Shown: piece by piece, positions 27,065 through 36,200 of the stretch
How the letters are laid out: each line of letters starts with the position of its first letter
Position numbering within the stretch: position 1 is the stretch's first letter
DNA from: Runella salmonicolor
GTDB taxonomy: Bacteria; Bacteroidota; Bacteroidia; Cytophagales; Spirosomataceae
Assembly: GCF_024158025.1 (NCBI RefSeq)
Contig: NZ_JAMZEL010000005.1
Coordinates: 1-64,000 of the forward strand
Length of the DNA: 64,000 nucleotides
Direction of reading: 5' to 3'
Notes under the pieces: model-generated
The model's database searches: none
Told to the model about the DNA's origin: nothing
Seen by the model: only the letters and a program-made list of their open reading frames with translations
Translations under genes and position numbers: made by a program

Positions 27065-28771
27065 ATGAAAAAGAAACTATTCTCCACTATATTTATTTCG
27101 GGAATACTGGCGTTCAGCTCCTGCGAAAATGCCCTTGATTACACTCCTACGGGCGTATTGTCGTCCTCTGACCTCACCTCACCAACGGCCATTGACGGCT
27201 TGGTGACCTCCGCCTACGCCGCCATCGGCAACGGCGATATGATTGGGCCTATTTATAGCAATTGGGTGTACGGCAGCGTACGTTCCGACGACACCTACAA
27301 AGGCGGTGGCGGTACGGGCGACGTGGGAGAAATCGACGCCCTTGAGCACTACAATTTGGTCACGCCTACCATGGGCGCTTTCGTGACCCGTACGTGGCAA
27401 AATTTGTTTAAGTCCATTTCGAGATGTAATGTGGCGCTGCGCGCGGTCAACACCCTGACAGAAGCCAATTTTCCCAACAAAAAAATACGTTTGGCGGAGT
27501 TACGTTTTTTGAGAGCGCACAGCTATTTTACCATGAAGCTGCTGTACAAAAACATCCCAATTTTTGACGAAACGGCCACCGAAGCGGATATTTTAAAGGT
27601 TTCCAATACCCTGACCAATGAAGAATCATGGAACAAAATTGCGGCTGATTTCCAATTTGCCATTGACAATCTGCCCACCTCGCAGGCAGAATTAGGAAGA
27701 GCCAATAAACTATCAGCGCAGGCGTATTTGGCCAAATTAAGGCTGTATCAAGCTTACGAGCAGGACAGTAACCACAAAGTGACCAATATCAATAAAGGCC
27801 GCTTACAGGAAGTAGTGACGCTGACGCAGGCCGTGATTTCTTCAGGAAAATACAGCTTGAGCAAAGACATTGCCGACAACTTCCTGCCCGAAACCGAAAA
27901 CGGTCCCGAGTCTATTTTCGCCATTCAGTTTACCGTCAATGACGGCACCACTGCGGGTCGCATGAGCTACGAAGATGGTCTGAATTACCCACACGGCGCG
28001 CCTCAATACGGGTGCTGCGGGTTTCATGCAGGAAGCCAGAATTTGGTCAATGCCCACACCACCGATGCCAACGGATTGCCCAATTTTGATACTTTCAACA
28101 ACAAACCCGCCGATTTGGCCACCCAAACCGTTGACCCGCGCCTCGACCATACCGTAGGTATTGACGGGCATGTGTACAAATACGACAACACTAAGTTGTT
28201 CAGCAACAGCTGGGTACGCGACCCAGGCGTGTATGGTAATTTTCATACCATGCGCTTTCAGCAATTGGCCACGAGCGGGTCGTATTTCAAACTCGGTCCT
28301 TTTATGGGAACCGCTAAAAATTACGATATTCTTCGATACGATGATGTGCTGCTGATGCAGGCCGAGGCCTATATCCAATTGGGTCAACCCGCCAACGCGT
28401 TGCCGCTGATCAATCAAATCCGAGAAAGAGCCGCCGCCAGTACGGGCCGCCTCAAAAAACTCGACGGGACCTTTGCTTCAAAGTACAACGTAAAACCCTA
28501 TTCGGCTACGGGCTGGACGCAGGAGTTTGCTTTCAAAGCTTTGCAATGGGAACGCCGTTTGGAGTTTGCAACCGAAGGTTCGCGCTTCTTTGACTTAGTT
28601 CGTTGGGGCATTGCTGAGCCCACGCTCAATGCCTACATCGCCAAAGAGAAAGTGAGCAGAACATACTTGGCAACGGCGAAATTTACCGCTGGACGCGATG
28701 AATATTTACCCATTCCGCAGGCTGAAATTACGTTTACCAACGGACTTTATAAGCAGAATCCAGGGTATTAA
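27065..28771 (+). CDS. SusD/RagB-family surface glycan-binding lipoprotein (fructan locus)
   Basis: A 568-residue lipoprotein with lipobox AFSSC (C20). The SusD fold is indicated by ELRFLRAHSYFTMKLLYKNIPI, the tetratricopeptide-like AQAYLAKLRLY, the ILRYDDVLLMQAEAYIQLG segment, NQIRERA and the C-terminal ALQWERRLEFATEGSRFFDLVRWG motif. It is expected to sit on the cell surface, bind fructan and form the lid on the upstream SusC, 21 bp away. Length is normal for the RagB/SusD family. Confidence 0.93.
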   Translation: MKKKLFSTIFISGILAFSSCENALDYTPTGVLSSSDLTSPTAIDGLVTSAYAAIGNGDMIGPIYSNWVYGSVRSDDTYKGGGGTGDVGEIDALEHYNLVTPTMGAFVTRTWQNLFKSISRCNVALRAVNTLTEANFPNKKIRLAELRFLRAHSYFTMKLLYKNIPIFDETATEADILKVSNTLTNEESWNKIAADFQFAIDNLPTSQAELGRANKLSAQAYLAKLRLYQAYEQDSNHKVTNINKGRLQEVVTLTQAVISSGKYSLSKDIADNFLPETENGPESIFAIQFTVNDGTTAGRMSYEDGLNYPHGAPQYGCCGFHAGSQNLVNAHTTDANGLPNFDTFNNKPADLATQTVDPRLDHTVGIDGHVYKYDNTKLFSNSWVRDPGVYGNFHTMRFQQLATSGSYFKLGPFMGTAKNYDILRYDDVLLMQAEAYIQLGQPANALPLINQIRERAAASTGRLKKLDGTFASKYNVKPYSATGWTQEFAFKALQWERRLEFATEGSRFFDLVRWGIAEPTLNAYIAKEKVSRTYLATAKFTAGRDEYLPIPQAEITFTNGLYKQNPGY

Positions 28772-28807
28772 AAAACAAATACTGATAGATTAGAAACACA
28801 TGAAAGA

Positions 28808-28839
28808 AATGGTAGTGGTTATATCTTACTGCTACCATT
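28808..28839 (+). terminator. Hairpin between susD and the GH32 gene
   Basis: An 8-bp inverted repeat (AATGGTAG at 28808-28815 with CTACCATT at 28832-28839) with a 16-base loop and a short T/A-rich tail. It may attenuate read-through from susD into the GH32 gene, which has its own promoter box. Confidence 0.4.
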
Positions 28840-28854
28840 CTTATTGTAAAAAGG

Positions 28855-28862
28855 TACATTTG
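28855..28862 (+). promoter_or_regulatory. Bacteroidota -7 promoter box for the GH32 gene
   Basis: TACATTTG matches TAnnTTTG exactly, 24 bp upstream of the GH32 ATG. It implies that the secreted enzyme can be expressed apart from susCD. Confidence 0.5.
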
Positions 28863-28886
28863 GAAACTTTTTAATGACACATACGA

Positions 28887-30392
28887 ATGAAAAAAATAGC
28901 CCCTTGTCTGTTGTTTCTCCTTTTCTCAGTGGCTTGTTTTGCACAAAACAAACCCCAAGATTATCGTCCGCAGTACCACTATACCGCGCCAAAAAATTGG
29001 GTAAATGACCCCAATGGAATGGTGTATCTTGACGGAGAATACCATTTATTTTACCAATACAACCCTTTCGGTAATGTATGGGGGCACATGAGCTGGGGAC
29101 ATGCTGTGAGCAAAGACCTCAAAAACTGGGAAACGCTCCCCGTGGCCCTGCCTGAGTTTGACAACGCTGACGGAACCCAAACCATGATTTTTTCGGGCTG
29201 TGCCGTCATCGACAGCATGAATACTTCGGGCTTCTTTGAGAAAGGCTTTACCAAAGGAATGGTGGCGATTTTTACGTCGCACATTGAAGGCAAAGCCCAG
29301 CACCAGAGTATCGCGTACAGCGCCGATAAAGGCAGAACCTGGAAACGTTACGACAAAAACCCCGTGTTGGACTTAGGCATGAAGGACTTCCGCGACCCCA
29401 ACGTGATTTGGTATCCCGAAAAGCAAGTCTGGATTATGACCGTCGTAAAGCCACTCGAATACATGGCTCAGTTTTATGAATCCAAAGACCTGAAAAATTG
29501 GACATTACTGAGTGAATTTGGCAAGCAAGGCGACATGACCAAGATTTGGGAATGCCCCTCCCTGACCAAAGTACCCGTGGAAGGAACCAATGAAACCAAG
29601 TGGGTTTTGATGATTTCGAGTGGGCACCGCCAAAAGAATTACTTGGCCATGCAGTATTTTGTGGGCGATTTTGACGGAAAAACCTTCACTCCCCAAAAAC
29701 AAAATGAAATCCTGTACGTGGACGAAGGCAAGGATTTTTATGCGGCCATTCCCTTCAATAATTTGCCAAAATCGCACGCCAAACCCGTTATGATTGGCTG
29801 GATAAACGATTGGGAATACGCCCGCGAAATCCCGACTGGTGACACGTGGCGGGGTGGGTTTTCGGTGGCCCGAGAGTTTTCACTGAAAAAAACAACCGAT
29901 GGACTCCGACTTGTTCAACAGCCCATTATTCAACTTAAAAGTGCCCAAAAAGAGGCTCTCAGCGTTAAAAACAAGGTGGTTGATGGCACGTATGAAGTGC
30001 CGTTCAAAGGCGAAGTATTTGATTTGACGCTAGAAATCCAACCACAACAGGCCAAGGTGGTCACGCTCAATGTCTTCCAAAGCCAAGGCGAAGCTACGGC
30101 CATCCGCTACGATGCCAACACTCAGGAATTATCCCTCGACCGCACGCGTTCGGGACAGGTGAATTTTCATCCGAGGTTTTCGAGCGTGGAGCGTGTGAAA
30201 GTGCCGTTGAAAGATGGGAAGCTTAAAATCAGGCTATTGGCCGACAAGTCAATCCTTGAGTTATTCGCGCAGGACGGCGAGCAAGCCCTGACCGAATGGG
30301 TTTTCCCTACAAAACACGAAGGCGGAATCACGTTGACGTCGGAAGGTGGAAAGGCGAAGATAACGACCCTTTCGGTTTATACAATTCATTAA
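28887..30392 (+). CDS. Secreted GH32 fructosidase (levanase/inulinase/invertase type)
   Basis: A 501-residue glycoside hydrolase of family 32, exported by a signal peptide ending near residue 19 (CFAQ). The three catalytic signatures are intact: WVNDPNG with nucleophile Asp41, FRDP with transition-state stabiliser Asp170, and WECPSL with acid/base Glu222. The five-bladed propeller is followed by the usual C-terminal beta-sandwich (about 360-500; ILELFAQDGEQALTEWVFP). It releases fructose from fructans or sucrose outside the inner membrane. No lipobox is seen, so it is periplasmic or secreted. Substrate linkage (beta-2,1 or beta-2,6) cannot be decided here. Confidence 0.94.
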   Translation: MKKIAPCLLFLLFSVACFAQNKPQDYRPQYHYTAPKNWVNDPNGMVYLDGEYHLFYQYNPFGNVWGHMSWGHAVSKDLKNWETLPVALPEFDNADGTQTMIFSGCAVIDSMNTSGFFEKGFTKGMVAIFTSHIEGKAQHQSIAYSADKGRTWKRYDKNPVLDLGMKDFRDPNVIWYPEKQVWIMTVVKPLEYMAQFYESKDLKNWTLLSEFGKQGDMTKIWECPSLTKVPVEGTNETKWVLMISSGHRQKNYLAMQYFVGDFDGKTFTPQKQNEILYVDEGKDFYAAIPFNNLPKSHAKPVMIGWINDWEYAREIPTGDTWRGGFSVAREFSLKKTTDGLRLVQQPIIQLKSAQKEALSVKNKVVDGTYEVPFKGEVFDLTLEIQPQQAKVVTLNVFQSQGEATAIRYDANTQELSLDRTRSGQVNFHPRFSSVERVKVPLKDGKLKIRLLADKSILELFAQDGEQALTEWVFPTKHEGGITLTSEGGKAKITTLSVYTIH

Positions 30393-30399
30393 AAATGCT

Positions 30400-30445
30400 A
30401 ACGTCGGCGAGGTTTGAACCGGGGCGCGCAGCCCTCGCCGACGTT
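30400..30445. repeat. GC-rich 13-bp inverted repeat
   Basis: A perfect stem (AACGTCGGCGAGG at 30400-30412 with CCTCGCCGACGTT at 30433-30445) encloses a 20-base loop with a GGTTTGAACC palindrome overlapping its edge. It lies between the convergent GH32 and propeller genes. Leftward a TTTTT run follows five bases later, so it may end the propeller transcript; its composition suggests a dispersed palindromic element. Confidence 0.65.
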
Positions 30446-30458
30446 CTCAACTGTTTTC

Positions 30459-31247
30459 TTAGCCTTTCGTGCGATACAATGTACCGTTTTCAATGACGTA
30501 GAGTGTGTTATCCATGGCAATAATGCGCGTTACTGCGCTCAGGAGGCCTTTTTCGCCTACTTGCTCGTAGTTTCCGTTTTTATCAGTTTTGAAAAGCGTT
30601 CCGTCAGCTTCTACACTCCACAAAAAGCCACGGTCGGCCACCATCGCAATGGTATTTTCCCAATCTCCCACCTTGCCTACCTGCTGCCAGCGCAGGGTTT
30701 TCATGTTGCTTTTATAAAGTGTACCTTTTTCGACCGTCCACAGATGTCCGTCCATGGCTTCGAGCATTTCGGCATCGGTAAACTCCCCATCATTACCGAT
30801 TTGTCGCCAAGTACCGTCTTTGGAGGTTTCGTAAAGCGTTCCGCTGGTTTCAATGCTGTAAAGCTTTCCATTCAGGCCTACCATTCCCTGCGTATCTTTC
30901 CAATCGCCCGGTTTACCCACTTGTCGCCAAACTGCCTTTGAGGGAATTGTCTGGTAAAGAGAGCCATCTTCAATGGTCCAAATTTCGTTGTCCAACGACA
31001 CCAGCAGGTCGGCATTATCAAATAATCCTTTATCGCCAAGCTGTCGGTAATTTCCCTGTTTATCGGTTTGAAACAGCGTCCCGTCTTTTTCAATGCTGTA
31101 TAAGTAGCCACCCATGCCCACAACACCAATGGTATTTGCCCAGTCCCCTTTTTTGCCTACCTGTTCCCATCGTTGGGCGTTCAGAAGCAGAGGCGATAAA
31201 AATGCCGTACAAACCAAAGTAGCGAGTAATAATTTCTTCATTTTCAT
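30459..31247 (-). CDS. Secreted six-repeat tectonin-like beta-propeller protein
   Basis: A 262-residue exported protein; the signal peptide ends near LLNAQ (residue 25). The rest is six repeats of about 36-40 residues, each opening with W/Y-x-QVG and closing with a GTLY/GTLF strand, the pattern of tectonin or sugar-binding propeller blades. Repeats 1, 3 and 5 are alike (GDWxxTxxMV) and repeats 2, 4 and 6 are alike (shorter linker, xxxD-x-xLWTIE), so the protein grew by duplication of a two-blade unit. A carbohydrate- or cell-surface-binding role is plausible but unproven. It has its own promoter box and reads against the fructan locus. Confidence 0.8.
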   Translation of the reverse strand: MKMKKLLLATLVCTAFLSPLLLNAQRWEQVGKKGDWANTIGVVGMGGYLYSIEKDGTLFQTDKQGNYRQLGDKGLFDNADLLVSLDNEIWTIEDGSLYQTIPSKAVWRQVGKPGDWKDTQGMVGLNGKLYSIETSGTLYETSKDGTWRQIGNDGEFTDAEMLEAMDGHLWTVEKGTLYKSNMKTLRWQQVGKVGDWENTIAMVADRGFLWSVEADGTLFKTDKNGNYEQVGEKGLLSAVTRIIAMDNTLYVIENGTLYRTKG

Positions 31248-31274
31248 TCAACGTATTTTTTTAAGTGTTAGGCT

Positions 31275-31282
31275 CAAAATTA
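31275..31282 (-). promoter_or_regulatory. Bacteroidota -7 promoter box for the propeller gene
   Basis: Minus-strand TAATTTTG matches TAnnTTTG, 28 bp ahead of the ATG at 31247. Confidence 0.45.
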
Positions 31283-31500
31283 CTACAATTCGGTATAATT
31301 CATGCGTTCATAAGGTTTTAGTATTTTAGACCAGAAAACGGGTATTTAGGGTTGATTTTTAGTTGAAAAATTAATAACATTCAAAAAAATAAAAATATTT
31401 TTATATTTATGTAAGGAGTTCCGACCTCCCAACTTGTCTTAGTAGTAGATTACGGAAAGGTATATAAATCCTTCAGCAATATTACCCTCAGGCACAAACG

Positions 31501-32187
31501 ATGGAGCAGGCGTACAACGAACCTTACGAAGAGCGAAACCCAAAAGCCTTGGGTGCTCCTTCCATTCCGCTTAACCCAGCCAACCCACCTCTCAAAACCA
31601 CTTTTGAGTTGGATGATGAATTGTTTATCCGCAAAACGCTGGAAACCAGCCTGCGGCTTGGGGTAGAGTTGCTGTACAAACGCTATTACCAACCGATGTG
31701 TACGCACGCGGTGAAGTTTGTCGGCTCGCGCGAAATTGCCGAGGACTTGGTTTCTGAGATTTTCTTTCAGTTTTACGCCAACAAGACTTTTCTGGAAATA
31801 GATTCTTCCTACCGTCTGTATTTGTTTCGGACGGTGCGAAATCGGGCGTATAACCATCTCCGTTGGGATTTGAGCCGCAAAGCCGACCTCGGCGAAGCTG
31901 CCCAAAAACCCATCCTCGACGAGCAGCAACCCGACCAAATCAGTCAGTTTGAAGAATTATACCACGACGTAGAAGAAGCCGTAAACAAGCTACCTCTCGA
32001 ACGGCGGCGGATTTATCTGATGCAAAAATTTGAAGGTAAAAAGTACCGCGAAATCGCCGACGAACTCAATCTATCCGTCAAGACCGTCGATGTACAGCTC
32101 ACCCGCGCCAACCAGTACATTCGAGATCTTTTGAAAGACAAGTGGTTGCTCTCATTATTCGCTTTCCTTACGGGGCTTTTTCACTGA
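31501..32187 (+). CDS. ECF-type RNA polymerase sigma factor
   Basis: A 228-residue sigma-70-family factor. Region 2 covers about residues 55-125 (LLYKRYYQPM, GSREIAEDLVSEIFFQFY, YLFRTVRNRAYNHLR) and region 4 about 160-215 (LPLERRRIYLMQKFEGKKYREIADELNLSVKTVDVQL, a helix-turn-helix). It has a proline-rich N-terminal extension of some 40 residues, making it longer than most ECF factors of this phylum. It is followed by a FecR gene and an STN-containing SusC, the classic trans-envelope sigma/anti-sigma/receptor set, so it should direct transcription of the SusCD-aldarate operon when the SusC receptor binds its ligand. Confidence 0.9.
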   Translation: MEQAYNEPYEERNPKALGAPSIPLNPANPPLKTTFELDDELFIRKTLETSLRLGVELLYKRYYQPMCTHAVKFVGSREIAEDLVSEIFFQFYANKTFLEIDSSYRLYLFRTVRNRAYNHLRWDLSRKADLGEAAQKPILDEQQPDQISQFEELYHDVEEAVNKLPLERRRIYLMQKFEGKKYREIADELNLSVKTVDVQLTRANQYIRDLLKDKWLLSLFAFLTGLFH

Positions 32188-32259
32188 TTTTTTATGTAAA
32201 ACTCCTCGCTTGTAAGGAACAAAAAAACGATTCTTGTCGGGTCACAAAAGAAAGCATCA

Positions 32260-33264
32260 ATGAACGCAGAAATCAACAAAGAATTCATATTCAGCTATTT
32301 GTCAGGAAAAACATCCGCCTTACAAAAACAAATGGTTGACGAGTGGGTCAAACACCCCTCCAATGAAGAGCTATTTTATAAGTGGTTGGTCGAGTACGAG
32401 TACCAACGTCCTCAATATTTGACGAGCTTGCCCGAAGCCCTTGAACGGTTTCATGCCTACGCCGACCAATTTGACCAAAATCCGTCCCTTATTTTCCCAA
32501 CGGAAGAAACCCCACTTCCTACACCGCGACATTTCGGGCTATGGATGCTGGCGGCCTGTTTGATTGGAGGACTGTTGGTCGGCAGTTGGGTGTTCAGAAA
32601 CAATATCATATATCAAACCCACAGCACGGCGTTTGGTGAAACCAAATCATTGGAGCTCAGCGATCAGACCAAAGTGACGCTCAACGCAAATTCATCCCTG
32701 CGGGTACCGCGTTTTGGTTTTGGGGCCAAAACCCGCGAAGTGTTGTTGACGGGAGAAGCCAATTTTGACGTAAAACATACGCCTAATCATCAGAAGTTTA
32801 TCGTCAAAACCAACAAGGGGTTTGAGGTTGTGGTGCTAGGTACGGAGTTTACGGTGTACTCGCGTCAGCAAACCGCCAAAGTCGTACTCAACAAGGGCAA
32901 AGTGCAGTTGCGCTACCGCGAAGGGCAAACCCAAAAACAGGTTATCATGAAACCTGGCGACTTGGTGACGCTCGACCAAAGCAATCACCTCCAGCAGGAA
33001 GTAACCCCGCAACCCGAAAAATACGCCGCGTGGAAAGACCATCGCTTTGTATTTGATGATACTACGCTGGAAGAGTTTGCCAAAATAATGGATGAAAACT
33101 ACGGGATTCAGGTCATTATCAAAGATGAAACCCTTTCAAAACGCACGCTCGTAGGGTCTTTTCGCGCCGAAAACGCGGACGAATTACTCGGTATTGTCTC
33201 CGAAATTTTCAATATCAAAATTGTAAAAACGGGTAACACCGTGATTCTAACTGATAACCAATAG
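32260..33264 (+). CDS. FecR-family anti-sigma factor
   Basis: A 334-residue inner-membrane protein with a cytoplasmic N-terminal part (about 1-85, sigma-binding), one membrane span (about 88-108; LWMLAACLIGGLLVGSWVF), a periplasmic FecR domain (GETKSLELSDQTKVTLNANSSLRVP, LTGEANFDVKH, VVVLGTEFTVYS) and a C-terminal DUF4974 domain (FDDTTLEEFAKIMDENYGI) that contacts the STN domain of the receptor. It should hold the neighbouring sigma factor inactive until signalled. It lies 72 bp after the sigma gene and 20 bp before susC. Confidence 0.93.
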   Translation: MNAEINKEFIFSYLSGKTSALQKQMVDEWVKHPSNEELFYKWLVEYEYQRPQYLTSLPEALERFHAYADQFDQNPSLIFPTEETPLPTPRHFGLWMLAACLIGGLLVGSWVFRNNIIYQTHSTAFGETKSLELSDQTKVTLNANSSLRVPRFGFGAKTREVLLTGEANFDVKHTPNHQKFIVKTNKGFEVVVLGTEFTVYSRQQTAKVVLNKGKVQLRYREGQTQKQVIMKPGDLVTLDQSNHLQQEVTPQPEKYAAWKDHRFVFDDTTLEEFAKIMDENYGIQVIIKDETLSKRTLVGSFRAENADELLGIVSEIFNIKIVKTGNTVILTDNQ

Positions 33265-33284
33265 CCGCTAAACCGTTCTCTACT

Positions 33285-36200
33285 ATGAAAAAAAGCCTAC
33301 AAAAATCCTGCGGGATGGGTTTCATGCTCCTAGCTTTGTCGCTAAGCGGGCATCCCATTTGGGCGCAAACCTACGCCCGTGCCTACAAGCTGCCTCAAAA
33401 ATCAGAGGCCGCCGCACCAACCATGCTGAAGTTGAGGGATGTGCTCAAAGACCTCAAAAGTCGCTATCAAGTAGATATTTTGTTTGAGGGTGGCCTAGTA
33501 GAAGGCATTACCGTTTCTTCTGATGTCGTCAATTTGAACGCAAATCTGGAACAAAATCTGGACCGTATTTTACGGACATCGGGCCTGAGTTATAAGAAAG
33601 TCAAAAACGGTTCCTACGTTATTTTGGAAACCAAAAAATCTCCTAAAACGGCGGAAGCTGACGCCCGATTTCAAGAGAGTGTCAGTCCCGAACAACCCAC
33701 CGAAAAACCCATAACGAGCGAAATACCGCAAGTGAAGAGTTTGGAAAAGGCGGAGGTAATGGCACAAACCGTCAAAGGAAAAGTTACCGATGAAAAAGGC
33801 ACGGGGCTACCTGGTGTGAGCGTGTTAATTAAAGGCACCCAGCGAGGCACCACCACCAACGTGGATGGCGCTTTTCAGTTGGAAGTACCCGAAACCGCTG
33901 CCGTATTGGTTTTCAGCTACGTAGGCTATGAAAGCAAAGAAATCACCGTTGGCAATCAGACCAATATTTCCGTTTCTTTAGCCCCCGAAAGCAAATCTTT
34001 GGGCGAGGTTGTCGTGACGGCCTTGGGGATTAAAAAACAGGCCAAAAGCATCGGCTACGCCACCGCCACGGTAGGTACGGAAGAGATGACCGTAAACCGT
34101 ACCGCCAATTTTATGAATGCCTTGCAGGGAAAAATGGCGGGGGTAAACATCACATCGTTGGGCTCTGGGCCAGCGGGAACAAGCAAAATCCGTATTCGCG
34201 GGCAATCTTCGTTCGGCGGCAACAACTCACCTCTAATCGTGGTCAACGGCGTGCCGATTGACAACACCAACAACGGTGCGCGGGGCGATGTTTCTGAAAA
34301 GGGAAGCAATAGAACCTCCGACGGTGGCGACGGATTGAGCAGCATCAACCCCGACGACATCGAGGCCATGACGGTCTTGAAAGGGGCAGCCGCGTCAGCC
34401 CTTTACGGGTCACGAGCCAAAGATGGGGTTATCATGATTACCACCAAAACACGCGGCACAGGCTCGGGGATTTCGCTGAGTTACAACTCTAATTTTACGT
34501 CTGAAACTCCGTTGGATTACACTGATTATCAATACGAATACGGACAAGGCGAAAACGGCGTTCGCCCTACGGCACCTTTTCCCACCTCAGGTCAGTGGAG
34601 TTTTGGAGAGAAGTTTCAGCCTGGCATGACCCATATTCTTTTTGACAACATCACCGTTCCGTACGAGCCGCAGCGCAATCAAATCTCAAAGTTTTATCAA
34701 AAAGGTTACACTTGGACTAACACCTTGACCCTGTCTTCGGGCAACGAAAACGGGGGCTTCAGTCTTTCGGTTTCCAACTTAGACAACCGTACCATTTTGC
34801 GCAACTCTGGCTACGACCGCCGAACCATTAATTTGGGTTTTACGCAAACGCTTAAAAAACTGACCGTTTCGGGCAACGTTAACTACTCTAACGAGTACCG
34901 CAAAAATCCACCAAACATTGCCGAGCAGGATTACAGCCCAGTAATTATCTTCAACATGGCCAATTCGATGCCGTTGGATTTATTGGAAAAATACGCCTCC
35001 GATGCCAACGGCAACGAAACTGTATGGTCGCGCTTTACCAACCGTACCAACCCTTATTTTGCCCTCAAACGTTTTGATAACATCCGCAACGACCGTGTGT
35101 TTGGCAACCTGACCGCTCGCTATAATTTCACCAATTGGCTGTTTTTGCAGGGTCGAGTTGGTCAGGATTACTATTCTCGTGAACAGGATTACAACTTGCC
35201 CACGGGCACCCAACGTCAACCCGCCGCTCCCGCCGGATTTGTGAACGGCCAATACGTGCAGGATGCCCGCAACGTGCGCGAACTCAACGCTGACTTCTTG
35301 TTGGGAGCCAATAAAACCTTCGGTGCTGTGGGCGTCAACGTGAACGTAGGGGGCAACCAAATGTATCGCCGCATCAGCCGCCATAACGTATTTGTCCAAG
35401 ATTTTTACACCCGCGACCTGTACACCATCGGCAATAGCCGCCAGCGCGACGCTACCTATGAGTTCTCGGAGCGTCAGGTAAATTCGTTGTATGCGTCGGC
35501 AGAGGTTTCATTCAAAGACTATTTATTCTTAAACGGAACCGTCAGAAACGACTGGTTTTCAACCTTATCGCCTGCCAATCGCAGCATTTTATACCCTTCC
35601 ATTACGGCGAGTTTTGTGTTCTCGCAGGCATTTGCTACCTCTTTACCCTCTTGGATTAACTTCGGTAAAATTAGGGCTGCCTACGCCGAAGTGGGAAGCG
35701 ACACCGACGTGTCGCCGTATGCCAACAACCTTTTTTATGGCATCAATCCCCAGCAATTTCCGTCGCCGAGCGGCGTAGCACAGCCTTTGGGAAGCATCAG
35801 CGGCTCAACCGTTCCGAATGCCAACCTCCGTCCAATGCGGGTTTCGGAGAAAGAGTTTGGATTAGAGTTGAAGCTGTTTAACAACCTGATTGGATTGGAT
35901 TTTACGTACTACGACAAATTGTCGTCCGACCAAATCCTCCGCGCTCAAACCTCCAACGCGGGCGGCTACCTCAATCAATTAATCAACGTCGGCCAAAGCC
36001 GTAATCAAGGTTTGGAAATGTTGGTCAATCTAAACCCCATCAGACGTCAGGATTTCAGTTGGAATTTTATTTTCAATGCGGCTTATAACAAAACCAAAGT
36101 ACTTGATTTGGGCAGTGGCGTGAGCGACAATATGATTACCGTCGGCACGGGTGACTTTACGGGTGAACTGCGCCAAGTGGTAGGCCAACCGATGGGACAA

